Source: Paenibacillus nanensis (GTDB lineage Bacteria > Bacillota > Bacilli > Paenibacillales > Paenibacillaceae). From it: DNA of 64,000 nucleotides. Below are positions 32,025 through 41,192 of this stretch, one piece after another. Under the pieces are notes generated by a model. It was not told the origin of the DNA and did not search any database. It saw only the letters and a program-made list of their open reading frames with translations. The translations under genes and the position numbers were made by a program. Location of the stretch: positions 104,541 to 168,540 of the forward strand of contig NZ_QXQA01000015.1 in assembly GCF_003583765.1 (NCBI RefSeq), given 5' to 3'. Every line of letters starts with the position of its first letter. Positions within the stretch are counted from its first letter, which is position 1.

Positions 32025-33124
32025 GACATATCCCGCCCCCCGACATCAACGCTTCTCCCCTTCCAAGCCACTTTGCCGAAGAAAACCACTTGTATAACAG
32101 AATAAATCATAATGCCGATAAAAAAAACGGAGCTTAACATATGAATCGTCGGCAGCGCTATCCCGAATCGGCCGGTGTAACGAACGAAATAATAGATCTG
32201 CGCGGTATAAAGCACATAACCTGCCGTTAGTGGCTTCCACCAAGCTGTATTTAAGAAAAACGGCGCCGCCTCGGCCGCAAGGAGTCCGATTAGCCACATC
32301 GCCACAAGCAGTGTCGTCAAGCCGCTCAGCTTGCCCGTGCTGAGAACCGCTCCTTTGCTAAAGCCTTCGATCTCGCTTCGTATGCCCCCGGGGTACATTC
32401 GAAAGCTGACTAATCCGTGTCCGATATAATTGTTGACCGGAATGCCTGCGGCTTTAAACTTGGCGCCAAGATTGAGGTCATCCAGCAGCTCCGATTTAAT
32501 TCCGATATGGCCGCCCGCTTGTTCGTATTGCTCCCTCGACACGAGGATACAAGCCCCATACAAGCCTTGATCCGGATTTTGCCGCTCCATCGGCGAAGTA
32601 AACGCAAACACCCCAAGCAGGCACGGAATTAACGCCAGCCGTTCATAAAACCGTTTCGTTTCATGATAAGGGACGACGGAGATTGCCCCTCCCGTACGCT
32701 CGCGCACTTCGAGCAACGCTTGCAAGGCATTCGGCGCAAGCCGGACGTCCGCATCCAAAAACGCGATCAAGTCGCCAGTCGCCTCCAAATAGCCGTTATA
32801 GACGGCCCAGTTCTTCCCCGTCCATCCCGGAGGCAATTCGGGACTTTCGATAACGGTTACGCCAAAGCTCTCGGCGATCGCTTTCGTACGGTCGAGTGAG
32901 TGGTCATCCACCACAATAATTTCAAACGGCTGAATGGTTTGGTCGCGAAGCGATTGTAGAAGGTTCGGGAGATTATGTTCTTCGTTTCTTGCTGGAATAA
33001 TAACCGAAAGCTTGCCCTGCTTTAGCGCTTCATCCCGGCTAACGGAAACCGTCTTCCTGCGAAACAGAATCCATCCGGCCGTCCAGGCGATTATCAACAC
33101 AATAAGGATTAGAATCTTCTCCAT
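32021..33124 (-). CDS. Membrane glycosyltransferase family 2 (CrtQ/HpnB-like)
   Basis: 367 residues. An N-terminal anchor (1-20) is followed by the GT-A domain with LSVIIPARNEEHNL, VVDDHSLDRT and the metal motif FLDADVR, and three or four C-terminal membrane spans. This layout is that of CrtQ (diaponeurosporenoate glucosyltransferase) and hopanoid-associated HpnB enzymes. Coupled to a PlsY-like acyltransferase, the pair could glycosylate and acylate a lipid or terpenoid carrier, echoing CrtQ-CrtO of staphyloxanthin synthesis, but no carotenoid genes are next to it. The product is unknown. Confidence 0.88.
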   Translation of the reverse strand: MEKILILIVLIIAWTAGWILFRRKTVSVSRDEALKQGKLSVIIPARNEEHNLPNLLQSLRDQTIQPFEIIVVDDHSLDRTKAIAESFGVTVIESPELPPGWTGKNWAVYNGYLEATGDLIAFLDADVRLAPNALQALLEVRERTGGAISVVPYHETKRFYERLALIPCLLGVFAFTSPMERQNPDQGLYGACILVSREQYEQAGGHIGIKSELLDDLNLGAKFKAAGIPVNNYIGHGLVSFRMYPGGIRSEIEGFSKGAVLSTGKLSGLTTLLVAMWLIGLLAAEAAPFFLNTAWWKPLTAGYVLYTAQIYYFVRYTGRFGIALPTIHMLSSVFFIGIMIYSVIQVVFFGKVAWKGRSVDVGGRDMS

Positions 33125-33232
33125 GCCAGCGCCCCCGTCAGAGTGATTGGCTTCCTTGTAATCTATTTATATGATACGCCTTGATCCTTCTATGAGCGAC
33201 GAATCATTGCAAGGAAATGGCGGATATTTGGC

Positions 33233-33276
33233 GCAAAAAAAAGCATAGGCCCCAGCTTATTGGGAACCTACGCTTT
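33233..33276 (-). terminator. Terminator after the manganese catalase gene
   Basis: Minus-strand AAAGCGTAGG pairs with CCTATGCTTT (one G-T pair) over a loop that can itself pair, followed by TTTTTT. Confidence 0.85.
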
Positions 33277-33300
33277 GTCGTACACGCCGCGCGAATCGTA

Positions 33301-34155
33301 TTACCTGTTCATATCGGTTAAACCAGGGCTGTGCTCGTTCGGCAGCTCGACATTGTACGGCAGCGGGTAACCTTCCGGCGGCGGAACAACCTGTAGCTCT
33401 CCGCCGTTGCGGCTAGGCGATTTGCCGCTAAATATTTCTCCAATCCGCGTCTGATCCAGCCGGAAATTAAACTGCGCGTTGTGGAAGCCCATATCGACGT
33501 ATTTGCGGCATTCCGGATATTTGTTAATATCATAGTTCGGCACAGGGAATAAGCTGCCCCAGTTAACGCCGAGCGTCTCAAGCGCTTTGGCATAAGCATT
33601 CTGATGCGCGTTATCCCGAACGATGAGGAACGCGAGCGTTTCGCGGAACGTTTTATTCGTGCTCATCTCGTAAATACGGGTCTTTTGCAGCACGCCTGTC
33701 GATTCGAGCAGCAGGTTATCCAGCAAATCGCTAATCAAATTGCCATGGCTGTAAACATAATTGCCAAGCCAAGGATTGCCACCGGCGTCCACCGGCAATG
33801 AGCTTTGCGCTCCGACAATATAATGATGCGGGTTCGCGTTTTTCACCGCGTCGTCAAGAGGCGCGCCGTCAACTCCAGCATTTCCCGGCATTTCTTCCCC
33901 GCTGCCGGTGAGCAGCTGGTTTATGGTGTTCTGAACAAGCTCGACATGCGCAATCTCTTCCAGAAAAATGCCGCGAATCAGATCGCGGTATTGCGTCGCT
34001 TTTCCTCTGAAATTGCTGCTTTGAAAAAAGAACTGCATCATTGTCCGCATTTCGCCATAGTGGCCGCCAAGTATTTCTTGGATAACCTTAGCGGCCGCCG
34101 GATCCGGTTTATCCGGCACAATCATATTGATCAAGTCTTCTTTGTAGAAATACAA
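33301..34155 (-). CDS. Manganese catalase family protein
   Basis: 284 residues from a TTG start preceded by AAAGGAGG at 7-base spacing. The four-helix ferritin-like core carries the di-manganese ligands: Glu35 (HYGEMRTMMQ), Glu66/Glu67 with His70 (FLEEIAHVE), and a second Glu/His pair in the LLLESTG and VRDNAHQNAY helices. The enzyme dismutates hydrogen peroxide. The length fits cytoplasmic or spore-associated Mn catalases of Bacilli (YdbD/CotJC relatives). No cotJA/cotJB genes are adjacent, which favours a general oxidative-stress role. Confidence 0.93.
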   Translation of the reverse strand: MYFYKEDLINMIVPDKPDPAAAKVIQEILGGHYGEMRTMMQFFFQSSNFRGKATQYRDLIRGIFLEEIAHVELVQNTINQLLTGSGEEMPGNAGVDGAPLDDAVKNANPHHYIVGAQSSLPVDAGGNPWLGNYVYSHGNLISDLLDNLLLESTGVLQKTRIYEMSTNKTFRETLAFLIVRDNAHQNAYAKALETLGVNWGSLFPVPNYDINKYPECRKYVDMGFHNAQFNFRLDQTRIGEIFSGKSPSRNGGELQVVPPPEGYPLPYNVELPNEHSPGLTDMNR

Positions 34156-34439
34156 GGCTATGCCTCCTTTAGTTGGTTCTACGGTATACCATTTGTTGAA
34201 GAACGCCGACTTATGCGTAACGAACGAGTCTTTTTCTCAATGCTCGGCTTTATCGTCGAATGCGAAACGCGGAGAGAACGATAGCATTAAGAAGATTAAA
34301 CATGATTCGCCTCGATGTAAGCGGTATTTTGAATGTCAAATCCTCGTTTTTGAGCAGCTATCGGCTTCCTTGTTTCTTTACAGTGCGGATTGCGAGGCGT
34401 ATGATTGATCAATGTAAGCACGCTATACAACGGAATACT

Positions 34440-34605
34440 CCTTAATCGCTTAATTCTGTAATCCAGAAGCGGGGGAACCATCGGAATGGGCTTTCCATTC
34501 CTGGGGTGAATCACTTGATCCGTTTAGATCAGGTGTAAGGTTACTTTCAAACCTGAATCCGTCAGCTAACCTCGTAAGCGTCCCGAAAGAGGAACTCATC
34601 GCGCA
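34440..34605 (+). ncRNA. ydaO/yuaA c-di-AMP riboswitch
   Basis: The leader contains the hallmark blocks of this class: CGCTTAAT near the start, GCGGGGGAACC, then GGGGTGAATC after a short hairpin, a strong internal helix (AAGGTTACTTTCAAACCT) and CGTCCCGAAAGAGGAACTC. It lies directly upstream of a KimA-type potassium transporter gene, the classical target. Binding of c-di-AMP switches expression off when potassium is plentiful. Boundaries are approximate. Confidence 0.9.
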
Positions 34606-34617
34606 ACTTTTTTTGAA

Positions 34618-34655
34618 GAAGCCGCGGGAAGGTCCAGCTTTCCTGCGGCTTTTTT
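34618..34655 (+). terminator. Riboswitch-controlled terminator
   Basis: AAGCCGCGGGAA, loop, TTTCCTGCGGCTT, TTTTT directly after the riboswitch aptamer and about 90 bases before kimA; the expression platform. Confidence 0.85.
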
Positions 34656-34744
34656 GTGCTGTCCGATGAGAATTTAAGGCAGGCTTTTTCGTAAAGAATA
34701 ACGGTGCTGCGAAAAATTGTTCTCAGAATGGAGTGCAAACCTGT

Positions 34745-36568
34745 ATGCCAGCCTTTAAACGACTTCTGATCGGCAGACCGTTGAAGTCAACGGAGTTAGG
34801 CGAGCAAAAACTGAACAAAAAGAAGGCGCTCGCGATCCTTTCCTCCGATGCTTTATCTTCCGTTGCTTACGGACCCGAACAAATTTTACTTGTCTTAATG
34901 ACAGTGAGCGCGGCAGCGTTCTGGTACTCGGTCCCGATCGGGATCGGCGTATTGATCTTGTTATGCGCACTGATTCTTTCTTATCGGCAAATTATCTTCG
35001 CTTACCCGCATGGCGGCGGCGCGTACGTCGTGTCCAAAAACAATCTCGGCGTATATCCCGGTCTGATCGCGGGCGGCTCCTTATTGGTTGATTATATTCT
35101 AACGGTCGCCGTCAGCGTCTCGGCAGGGACGGACGCGATTACATCCGCTTTTCCCTCGCTGCATGAATACACTGTTCCGATCGCCGTTGTTTTCGTCCTG
35201 CTGCTCACGATTTTGAACCTAAGGGGCGTTACCGAATCGGCATCGGTACTGGCTTATCCGGTCTATTTGTTCGTGGTCGCGTTATTTATCCTAATCGGCA
35301 CCGGCATCTATCGGATCGCAACGGGCGAAGTCTCCCATGAGCTGCATACGCCGGTTGGCACGCCGATTGCGGGTATCAGCCTGTTCCTGCTGCTGAAAGC
35401 TTTCGCATCGGGCAGCTCGGCGCTTACCGGTGTTGAGGCGATTTCGAACGCCATTCCGAACTTCAAAGATCCGGCGCCGAACAATGCGTCCAGGACGCTT
35501 ATGGCGATGGGGGCTCTGCTGGCGGTCCTGTTTTCCGGCATCGTATTTCTCGCCTATTATTATGGCATCTCGCCGATGCACGAGGTAACGGTCGTCTCCC
35601 AAATTGCGGAAGAAACATTCGGGCGCAACGCAATGTATTTTTTCATTCAAGGCGCAACGGCTTTGATCCTGATCCTTGCAGCGAATACGGGGTATTCGGC
35701 CTTCCCGCTGCTTGCCGTCAATTTGGCGAAGGATAAATTTATTCCGAGAATGTTTACGGTGCGCGGCGATAGACTCGGCTATTCGAACGGCATTATTAGC
35801 CTAGGCTTGCTGTCCATTCTGCTCATCATCGTGTTCCAAGGTCAGACCGAACAGCTCATCCCGCTTTACGCGGTCGGCGTGTTTATCCCCTTCACCCTTT
35901 CGCAGTCCGGCATGATGGTAAAGTGGATTCGGGAGAAACCGCAGGGCTGGGTCGGCAAACTGATCATTAATACAACAGGGGCCGTTATTTGTCTGACCGT
36001 AACCCTGATGTTTTTTATTACAAAGTTCGCTCAGGTATGGACCGTCCTCCTATTCCTGCCGGTCATCGTCTATGTGTTTCACCGCATTAAAAAGCATTAC
36101 GAAGCGGTCGGCGAGCAGCTGCGATTGGCCACCTGCGAGCCGGTTACTCCGATCGAGGGCAATGTGATCATCGTTCCGGTATCCGGCATTACGCATGTCG
36201 TGGAGCATTCGTTGAATTACGCAAGATCGCTTTCCGCCGAACAAATTATCGCGGTCTATATCCCCTTCGAGCGGGAAGACGAAGCTCGTTTCGAGGAGAA
36301 GTGGAGCAAATGGATGCCGGATATTCGGCTTGTCACGCTGCATTCGCCATACCGGAGCATTATTCAGCCGCTTAGTAAATTTATCGATGTGGTTCATCGG
36401 AAAGCGAGCGAAAATAACTACCAGGTGACGGTCGTCATCCCGCAATTTATACCGAAAAAAGGCTGGCATAACTTGCTTCACAACCAGACCAGCTTTTTGA
36501 TTCGCACTTACTTGCTTTACCGCAAGGACATTATCATTACAACCGTCCCCTACCATCTGAAAAAATAA
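34745..36568 (+). CDS. kimA: KimA-type high-affinity potassium importer
   Basis: 607 residues from the ATG at 34745, the same length as the B. subtilis protein; a GTG four codons earlier overlaps the GGAG ribosome site. The N-terminal 450 residues form an APC-superfamily fold of about 12 membrane segments, with the conserved SSDALSSVAYGPEQ motif in TM1 and GSSALTGVEAISNAI in TM6. The C-terminal 150 residues are a soluble domain like that of KimA, which c-di-AMP also inhibits directly. It imports potassium with protons. The ydaO riboswitch and terminator upstream give double control by c-di-AMP. Confidence 0.93.
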   Translation: MPAFKRLLIGRPLKSTELGEQKLNKKKALAILSSDALSSVAYGPEQILLVLMTVSAAAFWYSVPIGIGVLILLCALILSYRQIIFAYPHGGGAYVVSKNNLGVYPGLIAGGSLLVDYILTVAVSVSAGTDAITSAFPSLHEYTVPIAVVFVLLLTILNLRGVTESASVLAYPVYLFVVALFILIGTGIYRIATGEVSHELHTPVGTPIAGISLFLLLKAFASGSSALTGVEAISNAIPNFKDPAPNNASRTLMAMGALLAVLFSGIVFLAYYYGISPMHEVTVVSQIAEETFGRNAMYFFIQGATALILILAANTGYSAFPLLAVNLAKDKFIPRMFTVRGDRLGYSNGIISLGLLSILLIIVFQGQTEQLIPLYAVGVFIPFTLSQSGMMVKWIREKPQGWVGKLIINTTGAVICLTVTLMFFITKFAQVWTVLLFLPVIVYVFHRIKKHYEAVGEQLRLATCEPVTPIEGNVIIVPVSGITHVVEHSLNYARSLSAEQIIAVYIPFEREDEARFEEKWSKWMPDIRLVTLHSPYRSIIQPLSKFIDVVHRKASENNYQVTVVIPQFIPKKGWHNLLHNQTSFLIRTYLLYRKDIIITTVPYHLKK

Positions 36569-36576
36569 AGCACGCG

Positions 36577-36623
36577 AAAGGACCTCAAATTCCACTGCAA
36601 AGCGGAAAATGAGGTCCTTTTTC
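36577..36623. terminator. Terminator after kimA
   Basis: AAAGGACCTCA pairs with TGAGGTCCTTT (11 bp), followed by TTTCC; AAA-rich on the other side, so it may also serve the minus-strand LPMO gene. Confidence 0.85.
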
Positions 36624-36700
36624 CTGAAACGATATCGAGGAGCTAATCAAATTACTTATTGCCTATTGGCAAAGCCCTTTTTCAACTTAATGAACCGTCA

Positions 36701-38056
36701 TTATTGCAGCTCCCACAATGCGGGAACGATGCTAGGCTCCCACCCCGTCAATGAAGTGTGCGCCTGGCGGCACTTATATGTCGCGCCGTTATAAGTGACG
36801 AGATCCCCTACCGCATAGGCGGTATTCGGAGCCCAAGGCGTTGCTCCGGTCTGACCCGCTGCCGTCGTCACGGTTACGGCATTGCTGTTGGCTGAGACAT
36901 TGCCGGCTGCGTCAAAGGCGCGCACGGTGAACGTATACTGCGTGCTCGGGCTAAGTCCGGTTACGACACGATCGGTGCCCGTGACTGTCGCGACCAGGGT
37001 CGAGCCTTGATAAATGCGGTAGCCGGCAACGCCGACATTGTCCGTCGACGGGTTCCACATCAGGGAGACGGAGCTTGAAGTTGGCGTTCCCATGACGTGA
37101 AGGTTTGTTGGCGCGGAAGGCGCTGTCGTATCATTCGTCGGCAGCGGACTGGTCGTTACTTGATGGCTTGCGCTGGCGGCCGATCGATTGCCTGCCGCAT
37201 CGTAAGCCTTTACCGTGAAGCTATAAGCCGTTCCGGCATTCAGATTCGTCAAGTTAACGCTTGTGCCGGATGTTGTTGCGATTGGCGTTGAGCTGGACCC
37301 GGAGAATACTTCATAGCCCGTAACGCCGATATTGTCGGTCGAAGCATTCCAGGCCAGCGTGAGAGAAGTCGTGCCCACATTGCTGGATCTTACGTTCGCA
37401 GGCGCGGATGGAGCCGTCGTATCGCCTGGAGGATTCGAGCCGCTGAATTGGGCGTCGATGACGATATACCAAGCGTTCTGCGTATCGGCGATATCCCATA
37501 CGCCGAGAATGACATGATAGCCGGATCTCGCAGGAACATTGCAGCTGTGAGACAGCGTCTCAGGCGGCTGCTGTCCATTGCCCTGGACCGTACAGAACGG
37601 CGTAAGATCGAATTGCGCGCGGGATAGCGGCGCGTCAGGGTTCCAGGTTGGTTTTGTAATAAAGTAACGATAGCTTGTTGTGGCATGGCGTGCCGTGAAC
37701 TTCCATGTAAACGTATTGGTTCCGCTGCTCATGTTCACTTTGCTCCAGCGTGTGGAGGTTTGAGCGTCGAGAGGCGCGAATGCCGCAAGTCCCGCGCTAG
37801 CGATTTTGCCGTCGGCTGGCCCGGCGGCTGGGAAGCCTTTCAGTCCTTCAAGGCTTTGCGGCTCATAGACGATATTGCCGCAGTTCGTATTTACCCCGTT
37901 CTTACATAATATGGCCCGGCTGGCCGGCGAATCGATATAGCCGTGCGCAGATACGGACTTTGCAAAGGCAAACATACAAGCGAGTATAAGCAGCAGACCG
38001 CCGCTAGCAAGCATAATACGGTAAAACATACGGGAATCGATACGGAGCTGATTCAT
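36701..38056 (-). CDS. AA10 lytic polysaccharide monooxygenase with two FnIII and a CBM5/12 domain
   Basis: 451 residues. The signal peptide ends at SVSA, leaving mature His38 (HGYIDSPASR) as the N-terminal half of the copper histidine brace; the second ligand is His124 (FTARHATTSY). The AA10 domain covers about 38-208. Two FnIII modules follow (about 215-305 and 315-402), then a C-terminal carbohydrate-binding module (406-451) with the aromatic residues WAPNTAYAVGDLVTYNG and CRQAHTSLTGWEP typical of chitin-binding CBM5/12. The secreted enzyme oxidatively cleaves chitin, or less likely cellulose. The start has GGAGG 10 bases upstream; a start-stop ATGTAA lies between them. No chitinase gene is adjacent. 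Confidence 0.95.
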   Translation of the reverse strand: MNQLRIDSRMFYRIMLASGGLLLILACMFAFAKSVSAHGYIDSPASRAILCKNGVNTNCGNIVYEPQSLEGLKGFPAAGPADGKIASAGLAAFAPLDAQTSTRWSKVNMSSGTNTFTWKFTARHATTSYRYFITKPTWNPDAPLSRAQFDLTPFCTVQGNGQQPPETLSHSCNVPARSGYHVILGVWDIADTQNAWYIVIDAQFSGSNPPGDTTAPSAPANVRSSNVGTTSLTLAWNASTDNIGVTGYEVFSGSSSTPIATTSGTSVNLTNLNAGTAYSFTVKAYDAAGNRSAASASHQVTTSPLPTNDTTAPSAPTNLHVMGTPTSSSVSLMWNPSTDNVGVAGYRIYQGSTLVATVTGTDRVVTGLSPSTQYTFTVRAFDAAGNVSANSNAVTVTTAAGQTGATPWAPNTAYAVGDLVTYNGATYKCRQAHTSLTGWEPSIVPALWELQ

Positions 38057-38533
38057 CTTTACATAACCTCCATTTTATAGGAATTGGCAGTTGGTTCTCC
38101 TTCTCCTACCCTTATGCGGAGTGTTAGTACAAGTGTCTCCTCTCTTCGACTGGTCCATGAAACCCTCAACGTTTACCCTCTATAAACACCAGCTCCTTCT
38201 GTCATAGATTTATATAAACTCCAGGAAGAGCTTATATACGCTGAAAACGGAGAAGCGAAAAGTGATGCATACGTAATGAGGCGGTTCAAAGTAGCTGGAA
38301 GAGTTGCGGACGGCGCTGTGATGAATCGGTCCGGCAGCCGGACGATTAGCGGCGGATGGGAATCCTGGTTCGGATTTTATGTGAGGAAAATATTGTAATT
38401 CTACCATAAGGGAAAGCGCCTAGCATTGTATATACGATATTAGTAGCATTCTCGACAGTCAGTTTAGTGGGTCCGTGGCCCAGTACCCAACGTCCTAAGT
38501 GTATTGCCTAACTCTTCATTTATGTCTGCCGCT
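38057..38533. other. Non-coding stretch between the LPMO and prenyl-synthase genes
   Basis: About 480 bases without a supported gene. It must hold the LPMO promoter on the minus strand, but no clean -35/-10 pair was recognised. On the plus strand a 75-codon open frame ends at 38398 and reads somewhat protein-like (VADGAVMNRSG, WESWFGFYVRK) but has no upstream start codon or ribosome site; it may be a gene remnant. Nothing else stands out. Confidence 0.4.
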
Positions 38534-38570
38534 AAAGAAAAAAGTCCCGGCGAGCTGAAGAGCGCCGGGA
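38534..38570 (-). terminator. Terminator after the prenyl-synthase fusion gene
   Basis: Minus-strand TCCCGGCG, loop, CGCCGGGA followed by CTTTTTTC. Confidence 0.85.
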
Positions 38571-38608
38571 AAACGATGTCGAAACAGCATGTACGATTAG
38601 GACGCTTT

Positions 38609-40993
38609 TTATCGGTCTCTGCTTACCATGTAGTCCAATAAATGCTGAAGAAAGGCGGTATCGCGAGGGAGCGGCTTTAATGCCTCGGTTGCCATGCAGT
38701 AATGCTCCCACATCGCTTTAGCGGCCTCTTCCTGCCCAAGGATCGTAACAAATGTCGAGTTATTATTGTCCACGTCCTGCCGGACCGGCTTGCCGAGGAG
38801 CTCCGAATCTCCTGTGGAGTCAAGCAGGTCATCCTTAATTTGAAAAGCGATGCCCGCATGATACGCAAACTTCTTCAAGGCTTCGATCTCCGCTTCCTTC
38901 ACCTGGGCAAGAATCGCCGGCATGACAAGAGAAGCTTCGAACGCCATCCCGGTTTTGTAATAGCAGATCGTGTTCATCTCTTCCAACGTTAGTGCCTTTC
39001 CCCTTGCTTCCAAATCCATCGCTTGACCCGCGCACATATCCGCTGCAATTTGGGATGAGTACCGCATGAGTGCCAGCACGGCTTTCGGTTCGAAGGATTC
39101 TAGCGACGCCTGTTCGCCGAACGCCTTCTGGATCAAATAAAGTCCGGTAAGCTCTGCGGTCGCGCTATTATGCACCTGATGCAAGGTTGGACGCCCTCTT
39201 CGGGTCGAGGCGTTATCCTGTGACGGAAGATCGTCGAAAATTAATGATGCGGTATGCATATACTCCAAGGAACGAAGGAGCGGTGCGATTCCGGACGGCG
39301 ACAGACCGTATTCCTTTACCCCCATAACCCAAGCCAATACCGGCCTCAGCCGTTTGCCCGAGCCATCGAGACTGTAATTTGCGGCATCAATCAATGATGC
39401 CTTCATGGGCGGACTTCCAACTGGCGTTGGAATCTGAAGCAGTTCGTTGATTTGTTGTTGAACCGTTCGGAGCGTCTCCGAGAATTGTTCCTTCTCGCGT
39501 CGGTCATTCCGAAGCGCATGGACCATCTGGTCGCGCAGCAGTTTATCGAGGAAATCGACATCATCCGCCTTTTGAACCATTTGTTGAATCAGCAGATTGA
39601 AATCCGACAAGCCGGACGCAAATATCCCCATCAATTCGTTATACTGATCGGCGCCAAGCCGAAGCTTGCATCGTTTCAATCCATTGATCGCGCGGTCTAG
39701 AATAACGTCTCGCGTTTTGGCGTCGGAACGGTAGACGGCGTGGATTAAGTGAGAAATGACGGCCCAATACATTTCAAACGGGTTAATCAAGTCCTTCCGT
39801 TCGCGATGATACGTTAAATAATACGTGTAAGGCGTCACAGCCCCTTCTTCCAAGTCGTCGAACAGATCCGCAAAATCATCGGCAAGCTGATTGTAGATGC
39901 CGTAGTAAAACGTATGCTGATCAAAACCTTCGTCCGTTCCTGCGCTTATGACGGAGCGCACAATCATCCGGGAAGAAGAAGATTTCAGAATAATAGGCAA
40001 GTACAGCTCTTCGTTTGAATAGCTCGTATTGGAGAGCTGTTTAATCCGGTCCAAATGCTGGGAATGAAAGAATACATACGATTGCTCGCAGAAGGTCTCC
40101 AGCGTATCGGGACGCTGATATTTTTTCATATACTCGAAAGCTTCCCGAAGCTCCGCATGCACAAAACGCATCAGTTCAAAGTTCGAGCCGGTCCACTCGC
40201 GAAGCTCCGGTACGGCGCCATGCAGCAGCGTCTCGCGAATCATCGCGGAATAACGGTCCTTCTCCTCCTGCTTCAGCACGTTCGAATCGAGCAAGTCGTC
40301 GATAAAAGGGTAGGTTAAACCATAGGAATAGCCTAGTCTGATCGCCTCGTCCAACCTGCGCGAACGCTCCGCAGACAATACCGCATCGTCCATTTCCTCC
40401 ATAACATGAAGGATAACGCCCACGATGATTTTAATCAGCTTGCGCACAGCGTGCTCCGCGCTCATTCCATCCGGAATAGCGGCCGAAACGGTTTTGAGCT
40501 TATGAATCAGCCAAATAATCGCGGTTTCGACGCCCTCCTTCTGTGCCCATCGGTAAACGCCGGAAAGACTCATAAACTCAGGGTGGTCTTTCTCAGACGC
40601 TTCAGGCGAACGATTCAGCTTACGCTTCAAGTCCGTTACGATATGGCGAATGCGGGCTTGCGTAGCGGGAGTATCAAGCGCTTTACCCAAGTCTCTCATA
40701 TAAATGTAGGAAACGCTTCGTTCCAAATAATTGTCCAGCTTGCCATGCTCGCTCAGCCAGCGGATATATTTGCGGTATTGCAACGTATCCGGTCTGCTCC
40801 CGCCGCGTGTCAAGAAGGAAAACCACGATTGACTCCGGGAACGGCCTTTCCCCCATTGCTTGATATCGGTCGTCAGGGAGTCGATGTACCGCTTATCCGA
40901 TACCTGCGCATATAACGAGGAATAATAGCTTGACGCCTTTTGTTCCGCTTGCCTATACCATGTATCCGCGTTAATTTGTAATGTGTTCGTCAT
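38609..40993 (-). CDS. Two-part isoprenoid-synthase protein: N-terminal terpene-synthase-like half plus polyprenyl diphosphate synthase
   Basis: 794 residues from the ATG at 40993 (GAGGG about 10 bases upstream); the open frame extends further but crosses the terminator of the preceding gene. Residues about 525-794 are a complete trans-prenyltransferase of the FPP/GGPP type: GKRLRPVL, first Asp-rich motif DDLPSQDNASTRRG (587-600), second FQIKDDLLDSTGD (717-729) with GKPVRQDV. The first 500 residues are almost wholly helical and contain their own two acidic motifs at isoprenoid-synthase spacing: IDDLLD (231-236) and NQLADDFADLFDD (368-380). Known prenyl synthases are about 300 residues, so this is a double-length protein. 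By analogy with fungal two-domain terpene synthases, the C-half may make the allylic diphosphate and the N-half act on it; that is inference. Confidence 0.85.
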   Translation of the reverse strand: MTNTLQINADTWYRQAEQKASSYYSSLYAQVSDKRYIDSLTTDIKQWGKGRSRSQSWFSFLTRGGSRPDTLQYRKYIRWLSEHGKLDNYLERSVSYIYMRDLGKALDTPATQARIRHIVTDLKRKLNRSPEASEKDHPEFMSLSGVYRWAQKEGVETAIIWLIHKLKTVSAAIPDGMSAEHAVRKLIKIIVGVILHVMEEMDDAVLSAERSRRLDEAIRLGYSYGLTYPFIDDLLDSNVLKQEEKDRYSAMIRETLLHGAVPELREWTGSNFELMRFVHAELREAFEYMKKYQRPDTLETFCEQSYVFFHSQHLDRIKQLSNTSYSNEELYLPIILKSSSSRMIVRSVISAGTDEGFDQHTFYYGIYNQLADDFADLFDDLEEGAVTPYTYYLTYHRERKDLINPFEMYWAVISHLIHAVYRSDAKTRDVILDRAINGLKRCKLRLGADQYNELMGIFASGLSDFNLLIQQMVQKADDVDFLDKLLRDQMVHALRNDRREKEQFSETLRTVQQQINELLQIPTPVGSPPMKASLIDAANYSLDGSGKRLRPVLAWVMGVKEYGLSPSGIAPLLRSLEYMHTASLIFDDLPSQDNASTRRGRPTLHQVHNSATAELTGLYLIQKAFGEQASLESFEPKAVLALMRYSSQIAADMCAGQAMDLEARGKALTLEEMNTICYYKTGMAFEASLVMPAILAQVKEAEIEALKKFAYHAGIAFQIKDDLLDSTGDSELLGKPVRQDVDNNNSTFVTILGQEEAAKAMWEHYCMATEALKPLPRDTAFLQHLLDYMVSRDR

Positions 40994-41109
40994 AAGATGG
41001 GTTCCCTCAAATTCTTCTTTTATATGTTCATCGTACATCAAAACCGGAATTCGATCACCTGTTTTATACGTGAAAACGGCCAGACCGTTACTGTTTTGCG
41101 GGAAATAAA

Positions 41110-41149
41110 TAAGAAAAAGCCGCGAATGACTTATCCAACATTTCGCGGC
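41110..41149 (-). terminator. Terminator after the erythromycin-esterase family gene
   Basis: Minus-strand GCCGCGAAAT, loop, ATTCGCGGC followed by TTTTTCTTATTT. It lies between the esterase gene and the fusion gene, so the latter needs its own promoter in the next 110 bases. Confidence 0.85.
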
Positions 41150-41192
41150 ATTAATCATTTATGAGGTTAAATAGACGAACAGCCCTATGACG

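Noticed and set aside
38210..38407. 65-codon minus-strand frame in the LPMO-prenyl synthase gap
   Set aside because: No ribosome site, atypical composition and no recognisable motif.
40994..41158. 55-codon extension of the prenyl-synthase fusion
   Set aside because: The extension runs across the terminator of the preceding gene and has no ribosome site.
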